Positions 26,615 through 34,965 of a DNA stretch of 64,000 nucleotides are shown here, one piece after another (the first letter of the stretch is position 1; the number at the start of each line of letters is the position of its first letter). Origin of the DNA: Desertivirga xinjiangensis (lineage in GTDB: Bacteria > Bacteroidota > Bacteroidia > Sphingobacteriales > Sphingobacteriaceae). The DNA lies in the NCBI RefSeq assembly GCF_024436435.1, contig NZ_JAFMZP010000001.1, positions 1,114,452 to 1,178,451 of the forward strand, written 5' to 3'. The translations under genes and the position numbers were made by a program. The notes under the pieces are model-generated. The model saw only the letters and a list, made by a program, of their open reading frames with translations. It was not told the DNA's origin and ran no database searches.

Positions 26615-28264
26615 ATGAAAATTTTAAATAGAAAAAATGTAAATAGATATTTTTCATTCATAGTGTTCATGTCAGTTTTACTGGTTTCCTGTAATGATGA
26701 TTTTCTTAAAGAAAAACCGATTGCGGTTTTAAGCCCGGAGAATACTCTAAAGAGTGTTGAAGGATATGAAAACTTAATATCAAGCTTACATTATTATACT
26801 CGTGAAGAATTGACAGGGGATGACTTGTATCGTTATTTTGATATGTTTACCGGTACTGATATATGTACTAGTGGTCAGATATCTGTAACCCAATTTGTGA
26901 ATTATGAAACTTATCTCACTCCAGCAACAGCTGCTGCGTCAAGAACATGGAACTGGTGCTATACATCAATACTTCCTTACGCAAATCTTATTATAGAAGA
27001 AGCCTCTAAACCAGAAAACAGTGGGGTTTTTTCATCAGAACGGCAAAAGAATGAAATTCTTGCGGAAGCAAGATTTTTTAGGGCTTATGGGCATAATATA
27101 ATAGCAAACCTTTATGGCGATGCTTTCATAATGGATAAATACTATAGGGAGCCTAAAACAGATTTTGAAAAATCCTCACGAAAAGATATATACAATTTTA
27201 TAGCAGCGGATTTGGAGTTTGCTTCTCAATGGTTGCCACCTACGGTACCTAAAACTAAAGAGGGGAGAATTGTAAAAGCTGCCGCAGATCATTTACTCGC
27301 TGAAGTGTATATCAGCTTAGGAGAATATAAGAAAGCTGTTGAAAGTGCAGACAATGTAATTAATTCAGGTTTATATAAATTAATGACAGAAAGGTTTGGA
27401 GTAGACAAAGATAAGCCTGGGGATGTATTTTCCGATTTGTTCAAGCAAGGGAACTCCAACAGAAGTGCGGGTAATTTAGAATCCATTTATGTTTGGCAGT
27501 TTGAAGAGTTTACTCCGGGAGGAGGGGGAAGTGGAGGCGGAAATCATCAGCCAAGAGGATGGCTGCCATTTTTGGTGCAATTAACAGATCCAGCAGGTAA
27601 ATTAGGCATGAGCTTAAATGTAGACACTCTTTTAAGAGGAGTTGCTATTATGAGGCCAAATACCTATTTCCTTTATGAGTTATGGAAAGGTAATTGGAAT
27701 AATGATATGAGAAATTCTAAATATAATATTAAAAGGGACTTTTATTATAATAATCCTTCTTCTGCATATTTTGGTAAGAAGGTAGAAAAGAAGATAACAG
27801 TTACCGACACAATGCAAAGAATCTATCCTTATGTCAGAAAAGTGGAAGGCAAGGCTTGGCAAGGAGATAGAAACAACGGGCGTTCGGGTAAAGATATGAT
27901 TATTTATCGATTAGCCGAGACTTATTTATTGAGAGCTGAGGCTTATTTAAGAGATGGAGACCCTGGAAATGCCGCTAAGAGTATAAATTTTGTAAGAGAA
28001 AGAGCTAATGCTATCCCTGTAGACCCAGCAGATGTAACATTAGACTATATTTTAGATGAAAGAGCCAGGGAGTTGATGGCAGAAGAGCCTCGAAAGAGAA
28101 CGCTGTGTCGTATGGGAATGTTGGTGGAAAGGGTAAAGAAATATAATATGAAAGAAGAGACTAGAAGTAGTATTTCCTCAAAGCATAACCTATATCCAAT
28201 ACCTCAATCTGCTATTGATGCTAATTTTTCTAAGAAAATTCAACAAAACGACGATTATGAATAG
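26615..28264 (+). CDS. SusD/RagB lipoprotein (PUL B)
   Basis: This 549-residue SusD homologue has lipobox VSC near residue 26. Features include the NEILAEARFFRAYGHNIIANLYGDA helix near 145-170, DHLLAEVYISLGEYKKAVESADNVI (TPR-like) near 230, MIIYRLAETYLLRAEAYLRDGD near 428, and LDERARELMAEEPRKRTLCRMGMLVERV near 482. An unusual glycine-rich loop (PGGGGSGGGN, about residues 302-311) interrupts the middle. Its last eight bases overlap the start of the next gene (ATGAATAG), implying coupled translation with the propeller enzyme. It pairs with the SusC at 23616. The ligand is unknown, with ribose- or nucleoside-containing molecules suggested by context. Confidence 0.94.
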   Translation: MKILNRKNVNRYFSFIVFMSVLLVSCNDDFLKEKPIAVLSPENTLKSVEGYENLISSLHYYTREELTGDDLYRYFDMFTGTDICTSGQISVTQFVNYETYLTPATAAASRTWNWCYTSILPYANLIIEEASKPENSGVFSSERQKNEILAEARFFRAYGHNIIANLYGDAFIMDKYYREPKTDFEKSSRKDIYNFIAADLEFASQWLPPTVPKTKEGRIVKAAADHLLAEVYISLGEYKKAVESADNVINSGLYKLMTERFGVDKDKPGDVFSDLFKQGNSNRSAGNLESIYVWQFEEFTPGGGGSGGGNHQPRGWLPFLVQLTDPAGKLGMSLNVDTLLRGVAIMRPNTYFLYELWKGNWNNDMRNSKYNIKRDFYYNNPSSAYFGKKVEKKITVTDTMQRIYPYVRKVEGKAWQGDRNNGRSGKDMIIYRLAETYLLRAEAYLRDGDPGNAAKSINFVRERANAIPVDPADVTLDYILDERARELMAEEPRKRTLCRMGMLVERVKKYNMKEETRSSISSKHNLYPIPQSAIDANFSKKIQQNDDYE

Positions 28265-29300
28265 ACTACTTTTTTTACTACTGATCGCATTAGTGAATAA
28301 TTTTGTGATAGGTCAGCCATTAAGTATTATAGAAAGAGGCTATATCTTTGAAAAGGCGCCTTTTATTGAGTGTCATGCTTCTACAATAGCTTATACGCCT
28401 AAGGGATTGGTCGCCGCATGGTTCGGCGGTACTAAGGAGGCGAATAAAGATGTTGAAATATGGATTAGCAGCTATAGAAAAGGCAGTTGGAGTGTTCCAA
28501 GATCCGTAGCAAATGGAATACAACATTCAAAAAAAAGATATCCATGCTGGAATCCTGTTTTGTATCAGATTCCAAAAGGAGAATTGATGTTATTTTATAA
28601 AGTGGGACCTAGTCCCCAGGAATGGTGGGGAGAATTGATTACCTCTAAGGACAATGGGAAAACATGGTCTGAACCCAAAAGGCTACCTGAAGATATTCTG
28701 GGGCCTATAAAAAATAAGCCTGTGATGTTGAATGATGGAACTCTACTCTGCCCGGTGAGCACAGAGGTAACACCGACCTCCGGATGGCGTATGCATTTTG
28801 AGTTAACAAAAGATTTAGGAAGAACTTGGGAAATTGTTGGACCGGTAGATACAGTTTCTAACTTCAACGTAATACAACAAAGTGTGTTGTTCCATTCGGG
28901 GAATAGATTACAATTGTTGGCAAGAAGTAAAGATGATGGTGTTATTACTAGTTGGTCTTCAGATAATGGCAGAACATGGTCGGGACTTGAAAAAACACAA
29001 TTACCTAATCCAAATTCCGGCACGGATGCTGTAACTCTCAAGAATGGTTTACAGGTATTAGTGTATAATCATTCTGGAAAAAAAGGCAAAGAGTGGAGTG
29101 GTAAGAGAACCCCATTGAATATTGGCGTAAGTAAAGATGGTATCAATTGGAAAAATATAATCACGTTAGAAGATCAGCCAGGAGAATACTCTTATCCTTC
29201 CATTATTCAGGGTGATAATGGTTTGGTTTATGTGACCTATACGTGGAAACGCAGAAAGATAGGATATGTAGTGTTAGATCCTAGTAAATTTAATATATAA
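28257..29300 (+). CDS. BNR-repeat (sialidase-like) exo-glycosidase, secreted (PUL B)
   Basis: This 347-residue protein has a ~20-residue signal peptide and a single six-bladed-type BNR_2 propeller. The early block ECHASTIAYTPKGLVAAWFGGTKE (about 34-57) is typical of that family. Two clean Asp boxes are visible, SKDNGKTW and SSDNGRTW, plus LCPVSTEVTPTSGWRM and a late EYSYPSIIQGDNGLVYVTYTW. I chose the ATG at 28257, overlapping the SusD stop, because the signal peptide begins there. An upstream ATG at 28215 would add 14 residues of SusD-frame shadow. The RIP motif of true sialidases is absent, so a different glycosidic or phosphosugar substrate is likely. It lies between SusD and the nucleoside hydrolase. 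Confidence 0.85.
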   Translation: MNRLLFLLLIALVNNFVIGQPLSIIERGYIFEKAPFIECHASTIAYTPKGLVAAWFGGTKEANKDVEIWISSYRKGSWSVPRSVANGIQHSKKRYPCWNPVLYQIPKGELMLFYKVGPSPQEWWGELITSKDNGKTWSEPKRLPEDILGPIKNKPVMLNDGTLLCPVSTEVTPTSGWRMHFELTKDLGRTWEIVGPVDTVSNFNVIQQSVLFHSGNRLQLLARSKDDGVITSWSSDNGRTWSGLEKTQLPNPNSGTDAVTLKNGLQVLVYNHSGKKGKEWSGKRTPLNIGVSKDGINWKNIITLEDQPGEYSYPSIIQGDNGLVYVTYTWKRRKIGYVVLDPSKFNI

Positions 29301-29306
29301 AATTTT

Positions 29307-30278
29307 ATGAGGAGACATATCACCGCGTTAATACTTATCCTTTATTGTTTTGCTAGCATTGCACAAAACAAACAAAAGCAGCAAGTGATTTTTGATACAG
29401 ACATGGGGCCAGATTACGATGATGTTGGGGCGATAGCAATGCTTCACACTATGTCAGATAATCATGAAGTAGATATATTAGCGACAATATCTTGCAATCA
29501 TCATTATTTGACCGGACCTACTTTAGATTTATTAAATACTTATTTCAAACGGCCACAAATACCTATTGGAGTACCTAAAGGTTTGGGTATAAGTATAACC
29601 GCTTGGCAAAAGTGGCCCCATTTGCTGATCAAAAACTATCCTTATAAATTTCAGTCTAATGACGAGCTACCGGATGCCACAACTGTTTATAGAGAATTAC
29701 TATCTCGGGCTAAGGATAGCAGTGTTGTGATTGTTGCCGTGGGCTTTTTGACAAATTTGTCTAATTTGCTTCATTCTAAAAAAGACAGGTTCTCGGATCT
29801 TTCCGGGTATGATTTAGTGATTAAGAAGGTTAAACATGTTGTTTCTATGGCAGGCAGATTTCCGGAAGGGAGGGAATACAATATATATAAGGACACCGTT
29901 GCGGCAATCGATGTCGTAAATAACTGGCCAACCAAGATTATTTGGAGTGGTTGGGAAATTGGTAACGAAATAAGAACTGGGCTAAAACTAATAAGCAATA
30001 AACAGTTAAATAGTAGCCCCGTAAAGGATGTGTTTTCATTAGCTATACCGATGGCGAAAGGCGATTCACTTGGAAGGATGAGCTGGGATCAGACTGCAGT
30101 ACTAGTAGGTGTACGTGGGTTAGCACCTTTTTTCAATACGAGAAGGGGTAGGATGTTAATAAGCACTAATGGTAAGAATTACTGGCAGGAAAACCAAAAT
30201 GGCAAACACTATTATTTAACCAAAAAAATGGATTTTGACAAAGTTTCCGATATTATCGAAAGCTTAATGATGAGATAG
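29307..30278 (+). CDS. Secreted nucleoside hydrolase
   Basis: This 323-residue inosine/uridine-preferring nucleoside hydrolase family protein has an N-terminal signal peptide (~20 residues). It splits nucleosides into a base and ribose. The Ca2+/ribose-binding aspartate cluster DTDMGPDYDD occupies residues 30-39 (Asp30, Asp32, Asp38, Asp39). VVAVGFLTNLSNLL near 146-159 and KHVVSMAGRFPEGREYNI near 182 match family blocks. The late block SWDQTAVL near 262-269 contains an Asp in place of the usual active-site His region, so base preference is uncertain. Export to the periplasm fits ribose release before uptake through the GRP permease and phosphorylation by ribokinase. It is the key clue to the function of PUL B. 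Confidence 0.92.
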   Translation: MRRHITALILILYCFASIAQNKQKQQVIFDTDMGPDYDDVGAIAMLHTMSDNHEVDILATISCNHHYLTGPTLDLLNTYFKRPQIPIGVPKGLGISITAWQKWPHLLIKNYPYKFQSNDELPDATTVYRELLSRAKDSSVVIVAVGFLTNLSNLLHSKKDRFSDLSGYDLVIKKVKHVVSMAGRFPEGREYNIYKDTVAAIDVVNNWPTKIIWSGWEIGNEIRTGLKLISNKQLNSSPVKDVFSLAIPMAKGDSLGRMSWDQTAVLVGVRGLAPFFNTRRGRMLISTNGKNYWQENQNGKHYYLTKKMDFDKVSDIIESLMMR

Positions 30279-30285
30279 AATCACA

Positions 30286-31707
30286 ATGAATAAAAAACTC
30301 TTTTTTATCCTGTTGCTTTTTGTACCCCGGTATACCGAAGCTGAAATTAAACTTCCGGCTTTAGTAGGCGATAACATGGTATTGCAACAAAACACAGTGG
30401 TGAAAATTTGGGGGCATGCAAAAGCAAACTCAAATGTCACCGTAAAGGTTGGTTGGGATACCCGAGTATATAAAACCTTTTCCGATGCAACTGGAAATTG
30501 GGAAGTAAAGGTAAAAACGATAAAGGGAAATGATACAGTCTACGAAATGAGTATAAGCGATGGAGAAGAGAAAAATGTGAAAAATATTCTGCTAGGGGAG
30601 GTTTGGTTGTGCGGAGGTCAGTCCAATATGGAGATGAGTACCCGAGGTTTTGCCAATCAACCTTTACATAACGCCATAGATGAAATATTAGATTACGATT
30701 ACCCTCAGATTCGTTTTTTTCCTGTAAGAAGAGCGTTCAATACCGAAATTCAGACAGATGTCGTTGGCGAGTGGCGGTTGATGACGCCGCAATCAGTAGA
30801 AACGATAACAACGGTGGGTTTCAACTTCGCTAAAATAATCAACAAAGCGCTAAAAGTTCCTGTAGGAATAATTGGATGTTATTGGGGAGGATCGAGAATA
30901 GAGGCTTGGATAAGTGAAGAAAAGCTGAAGCAATTCACCAAAGTTGAAATCAAACCTGAAAACCTCAATACTACTTTCGCCAACAGGACCCCAACACTCC
31001 TTTACAATGCCATGCTTCATCCTGTTTCCAGCTTCACTATAAAGGGATGTATATTTTATCAGGGAGAGGCTAATGTGACCAACCCGGAGTGGTATTTAAA
31101 AATCTTTCCCGAGCTTGTACGTAACTGGAGAGAACAGTTCAGTAATAATTTCCCATTCTACTATGTGCAATTGGCTCCCTTTAGTTACACCAACATGGGC
31201 TGGACATCAAATGGAACGGAAGTTGCCCGCTTCCGGGAGGTGCAGCAACAAGCCCAGGCAAGTATTCCTAACTCCGGAATGATAGGCACTGCTGATATCG
31301 GGGCCGAATCTACTATTCATCCACCGGATAAGCGGACAGTTGCCAAAAGGTTAGCCGTCCTTGCGCTTACTAAAACTTATGGAATCACTGCATTTAACGG
31401 CATGCCTCCGGCCTATCAGTCTCATACAGTGGAAGGCAATAGGGTATTGGTGTCGTTTGAAAATCCGGGTTTTGGCCTGTCATCTTACGGGATACCGGTG
31501 CAAGGCTTGGAAATTGCGGGCGCTGATAGGGTTTTTTATCCTGCAAATGCAGAAGTAGTGAGGGGTGTAAAGGGTAAAATAGCCGTTTGGAATGATAAAG
31601 TTAAAACGCCGGCAGCAGTAAGATATTGTTTTAAAAATTACAGTTATGGAAATCTTTATAATAGCTACGGGATAGCAGCTTTACCATTCAGAACGGATAA
31701 TTACTAG
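30286..31707 (+). CDS. Sialate O-acetylesterase family protein (SASA), PUL B
   Basis: This 473-residue secreted SGNH esterase has a signal peptide (~20) and a beta-sandwich at ~25-100 (LPALVGDNMVLQQNTVVKIWG and WEVKVKT). The SASA catalytic part has VWLCGGQSNMEMSTRGF (nucleophile serine near 112), GIIGCYWGGSRIEAW near 199, GCIFYQGEANVTNPEW near 255, and STIHPPDKRTVAKRLA near 346 with the catalytic Asp/His pair replaced or provided by HPPDK. It removes O-acetyl groups from sugars. It is paralogous to the protein at 47871 (about the same length and the same IHPP motif). Sialate is the family name only. Composition returns toward the flanking average here, and it is the last gene of PUL B. Confidence 0.9.
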   Translation: MNKKLFFILLLFVPRYTEAEIKLPALVGDNMVLQQNTVVKIWGHAKANSNVTVKVGWDTRVYKTFSDATGNWEVKVKTIKGNDTVYEMSISDGEEKNVKNILLGEVWLCGGQSNMEMSTRGFANQPLHNAIDEILDYDYPQIRFFPVRRAFNTEIQTDVVGEWRLMTPQSVETITTVGFNFAKIINKALKVPVGIIGCYWGGSRIEAWISEEKLKQFTKVEIKPENLNTTFANRTPTLLYNAMLHPVSSFTIKGCIFYQGEANVTNPEWYLKIFPELVRNWREQFSNNFPFYYVQLAPFSYTNMGWTSNGTEVARFREVQQQAQASIPNSGMIGTADIGAESTIHPPDKRTVAKRLAVLALTKTYGITAFNGMPPAYQSHTVEGNRVLVSFENPGFGLSSYGIPVQGLEIAGADRVFYPANAEVVRGVKGKIAVWNDKVKTPAAVRYCFKNYSYGNLYNSYGIAALPFRTDNY

Positions 31708-31992
31708 ATGGTTTGCAGTTTTGACTAAGCGAATTCTCTAAAAAACTGTAGAGTAGCGTTTAAACTATTTAGAACCAGTTGCTTTACTGCCAGCCAAACT
31801 TTAAAAAAAATTGGTTGAAAAGTATCGGTCGGTTGTTCGTCTTACCTCAATTTGGTTTTGTTCAATAGGATAAGATATTGGACATTCTGGAAAATTTACA
31901 TCATGTAAATCCCTTTTTATTTAGGGTACTTAGTTTTTCCAAATAAAAATAAGTTATTTCATGCTGAGATAGCTTTTTATAAACCAAATTGT
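31708..31992. other. Intergenic region upstream of PUL C
   Basis: These 285 AT-rich bases hold no gene. A perfect 17-base palindrome lies at 31894-31910, followed by CCCT and AGGG arms at 31911-31926. The leader of the next gene follows. No clear -33/-7 promoter pair was identified. Confidence 0.5.
31894..31910. promoter_or_regulatory. Perfect palindrome, possible operator
   Basis: ATTTACAT and ATGTAAAT arms flank a single C, 83 bases before the first gene of PUL C. The dyad is short and perfect, which suits a dimeric regulator. The regulator is unknown. Confidence 0.4.
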
Positions 31993-34962
31993 ATGAAGAT
32001 GGCTTTACAAAGACTGTTCAGTAAGCACATTACAGCTCTGATGATTTTTTTTCAGAGTGTTATCTCTTTTCATCAGGTAGCAGCACAAGATTTCCCAGGC
32101 ACTGTCATTGCAGAAAGCGCTTCGCCGTTAACGCGAAGTTATGCATCTCCTAGTATTGTGATCTTGCCCGACGGTAACTATCTCGCTTCTCATGATTTTA
32201 GCTCTACGGAAACTGCCGTCTATCGTTCGGAAGACAGAGGCCTCACCTGGAGCTTTGTTTCCCTGGTGCCTGATAGCCATTGGGCCGGACTTTTCGTACA
32301 TCAGGGCAAAATATACCTGATGGGAACGGCTAAGTCTTTTGGCAATATTGTTATTCATAAATCTGAAGATGGCGGTTTCAGCTGGAGCGAATCACCGAAC
32401 AGTTCTACAGGTCTTTTGCTGGCCGGCAGGTTTCATACTGGGCCCGTGCCTGTAGTGATACATAACGGAAGAATATGGCGGGCTTACGAGTTTAGTCCTG
32501 ATCCGGATAACGAACGGGATTTTCACGCATTTGTATTGTCAGCGCCAGTGGATGCTGATTTATTAAATGCTTCCAGCTGGACCCGTTCTGACAGCTTAAG
32601 ATTTGACGAAAGCTGGTTAAATGCCAAACGTCCCAATTGGTTTGAAGGCAATATGGTTGTGACGCCGAACGGCGAGCTGGTTGATTTTATGCGCTTAGAA
32701 ACCTGGCAGGCTGTAAATGGCGACTTTAATATTCAGGGTTCTGCAGCTGGAATTCCCAGATATGAAGTCGCGGCAAAGATCTCAGTAAGCGTTGATGGTA
32801 AGCATGTGTCATTCAATAACACTTCTGCCGAATATGTGCATTTTCCTGGCGCAGAATCTAAGTTTACGATAAGGTACGATCCGGTTTCTGCGAAGTATTG
32901 GACGATCACAAGTAAAATAACTACAATCAATCCTGGTTGGGAGACGTTTAACCTCCCCGGACATCAAAGGAACGTTCTAACCCTTTTTTCTTCTCCCGAT
33001 CTTGTAAACTGGACAGAATGTTACAAAATAATTAGGTGGAATGAGGGATATGTAGTTAAAACCTGGGATGTTTTTGGCTTTCAGTATGCCGACTGGCAGT
33101 TCGACGGTAATGATATCGTTGCCGTAAGCAGGACTTCCTGGTATGGTGCCAGGTATCACGATGCAAACCTGATCACATTTCACAGGGTTGAGAATTTTCG
33201 ATCCAAGGTACCTGCCGACTCACCGGCGGATCTGTATCCTTTGACGGTTGCTCCTTCTATTCTTTCCTGGCAATTCGGCTCTCCGCAGGCTTCAGGCTCA
33301 GAAGTATCCCTTAACTCAACATTTACCGATCCTAACCTGAATATTTCAAGCTTGTCGCGAGGGAGTGGCTTGACCAACACGGCTTCCCTGCAACGCTCGT
33401 TTAACTCTACTGCCCCAGTACCCGCTAACTCAAAAGAAAATGCTGTTTCCGGAAATCAGTACCTGCAGTTTGTAGTACAGGCAAAGGTTGGGTACAATGT
33501 TTCTCTTTCCACCCTGGATGTAAAACTCAGGCGAAATTCGGCTGGAGCTACCAAATATAAATGGATGTATAGTACGGATGGAAGCTCTTTCAATGAAATA
33601 GGCGATTATGACATTGCCTTCACGGATAACAATACAGATGGAGTTGTTCAGTCGACCATTCATTTAGTGGGCTTAAAAGATCTGCAGCAGGTTCCCGCTT
33701 CTCAAAAGGTATATTTCAGGTTATATTTCTGGGGCGCTTCCTCTGCTTCCGGAGGTTTCGCCATAGGCAGATATGGTTCAGGCGTAACAACAAGCAGTTT
33801 GAGCATTGGAGGACAAGTAAATGCGGAAGAACCACAGTCCAGCATATTGACTGCCTGGCAACTTAGTGGTCTTTCAGGAACGACAACTGGAAGCGTAAGC
33901 TCCACAACTAACCATAGCGGAATGGAACAGGCGGAGTTATCACGGGGCCCGGGTCTAATTCCAACAGGATTTAATTATGCGTATAATTCTACTTTGAGTT
34001 CTTACGGCGTAAACAACTCCAAGTCTTACGCTTTAAGCAATGGAGATTATTATTCTTTTTCGCTTCAGGCTCAGAACGGTTATAAATGCTCTCTTTCATC
34101 TCTGGATGTAAAATTAAGGAGGAATACAGCCGGTCCAACCTTGTTTTCCTGGTTTTATAGTATCGATGGTCAGAACTTTACGGAAATTACAAAAGGAGTT
34201 AACGTCCTGAACGGGGCAACCGAAGGGGAGGTCCAGCAAACTTTAGATCTGTCGGGACTTTCTGAACTTCAAAATGTTTTATCGGACAAAGTAATTACTT
34301 TCAGAGTATACGGATGGAATGCAGGGGCAGCAACGGGAGGATTTGCAATCGGAAGGTATCCGGCTGAAAATACGACAAATAGTCTCGAGATAAGAGGAAC
34401 TTCTATTTTGCAAACAGTTCTTCCCCTAATAGTAGGTTCTTTTAAAGGTAAGAAAGGAGCCAACTATATAAAGTTAGATTGGAGCACCATTCCGGGAAAT
34501 AACCCTGCCAACTTCCAGATCCTTAGGTTCGGCGATAATGTACCAAAAGAAATAATTGCGGATCTTCCTTCCAAAAAGGGAACAGAAATTGTGACCTTTA
34601 CTTATAATGACCTTTATCCTTTAGCGGGTTCCAATTATTATCAGCTAAATCAAAGCAATGAAAACGGCCAGATAATGAAATCTGAACTTATTCAGGTTAA
34701 CAATGTCCTCGATCTGACAGATATAGATATCCTTTCGAATATTCAAAACACCAACACAGCAGTGAATATCCGGTCGTCAATTGATGCACCGGCAGCCTTG
34801 GAAATATTTGATCTGTCGGGAAAATGCCTTTTCTCATCAAAAATGAAAGTCGTCAGGGGACTCAACTCCTATCAGATTCCTTTCAACTATAATCAGGGTC
34901 TATACGTGGCGAGACTGAACCTTAATAATAGACTTATCAGCAAAAAATTCTTACGGCAGTAA
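31993..34962 (+). CDS. Secreted sialidase-like propeller with two repeated beta domains and T9SS tag (PUL C)
   Basis: This 989-residue protein has a signal peptide (~32, ending AAAQ-type). A five-bladed sialidase-like propeller spans ~35-415, with Asp boxes SEDRGLTW and SEDGGFSW and shared blocks with the protein at 43990 (FHTGPVPVV, NAKRPNW, HFPGAE-KFTIRYDPVS, SRTSWYGARYHDANLITF). Two tandem copies of a beta-sandwich domain follow at ~421-606 and ~616-804, each containing SLDVKLRRN-type and GGFAIGRY motifs. A ~90-residue type IX secretion sorting region ends at LISKKFLRQ. It is probably a cell-surface glycan hydrolase or lyase whose repeated domains bind glycan. The FG-GAP partner gene begins three bases after the stop. 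Confidence 0.85.
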   Translation: MKMALQRLFSKHITALMIFFQSVISFHQVAAQDFPGTVIAESASPLTRSYASPSIVILPDGNYLASHDFSSTETAVYRSEDRGLTWSFVSLVPDSHWAGLFVHQGKIYLMGTAKSFGNIVIHKSEDGGFSWSESPNSSTGLLLAGRFHTGPVPVVIHNGRIWRAYEFSPDPDNERDFHAFVLSAPVDADLLNASSWTRSDSLRFDESWLNAKRPNWFEGNMVVTPNGELVDFMRLETWQAVNGDFNIQGSAAGIPRYEVAAKISVSVDGKHVSFNNTSAEYVHFPGAESKFTIRYDPVSAKYWTITSKITTINPGWETFNLPGHQRNVLTLFSSPDLVNWTECYKIIRWNEGYVVKTWDVFGFQYADWQFDGNDIVAVSRTSWYGARYHDANLITFHRVENFRSKVPADSPADLYPLTVAPSILSWQFGSPQASGSEVSLNSTFTDPNLNISSLSRGSGLTNTASLQRSFNSTAPVPANSKENAVSGNQYLQFVVQAKVGYNVSLSTLDVKLRRNSAGATKYKWMYSTDGSSFNEIGDYDIAFTDNNTDGVVQSTIHLVGLKDLQQVPASQKVYFRLYFWGASSASGGFAIGRYGSGVTTSSLSIGGQVNAEEPQSSILTAWQLSGLSGTTTGSVSSTTNHSGMEQAELSRGPGLIPTGFNYAYNSTLSSYGVNNSKSYALSNGDYYSFSLQAQNGYKCSLSSLDVKLRRNTAGPTLFSWFYSIDGQNFTEITKGVNVLNGATEGEVQQTLDLSGLSELQNVLSDKVITFRVYGWNAGAATGGFAIGRYPAENTTNSLEIRGTSILQTVLPLIVGSFKGKKGANYIKLDWSTIPGNNPANFQILRFGDNVPKEIIADLPSKKGTEIVTFTYNDLYPLAGSNYYQLNQSNENGQIMKSELIQVNNVLDLTDIDILSNIQNTNTAVNIRSSIDAPAALEIFDLSGKCLFSSKMKVVRGLNSYQIPFNYNQGLYVARLNLNNRLISKKFLRQ

Positions 34963-34965
34963 TAT

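Noticed and set aside
28215..28257. Earlier start for the BNR enzyme at 28215
   Set aside because: The added residues come from the SusD coding region and precede a clear signal peptide that starts at 28257.
14633..31707. A complete sialic acid utilisation locus (symporter, NanA-like aldolase, sialidase-like and sialate esterase genes)
   Set aside because: No N-acetylmannosamine kinase or epimerase gene is present, the aldolase lacks the expected substrate loop, and the propellers lack the RIP motif. Ribokinase and nucleoside hydrolase point elsewhere.
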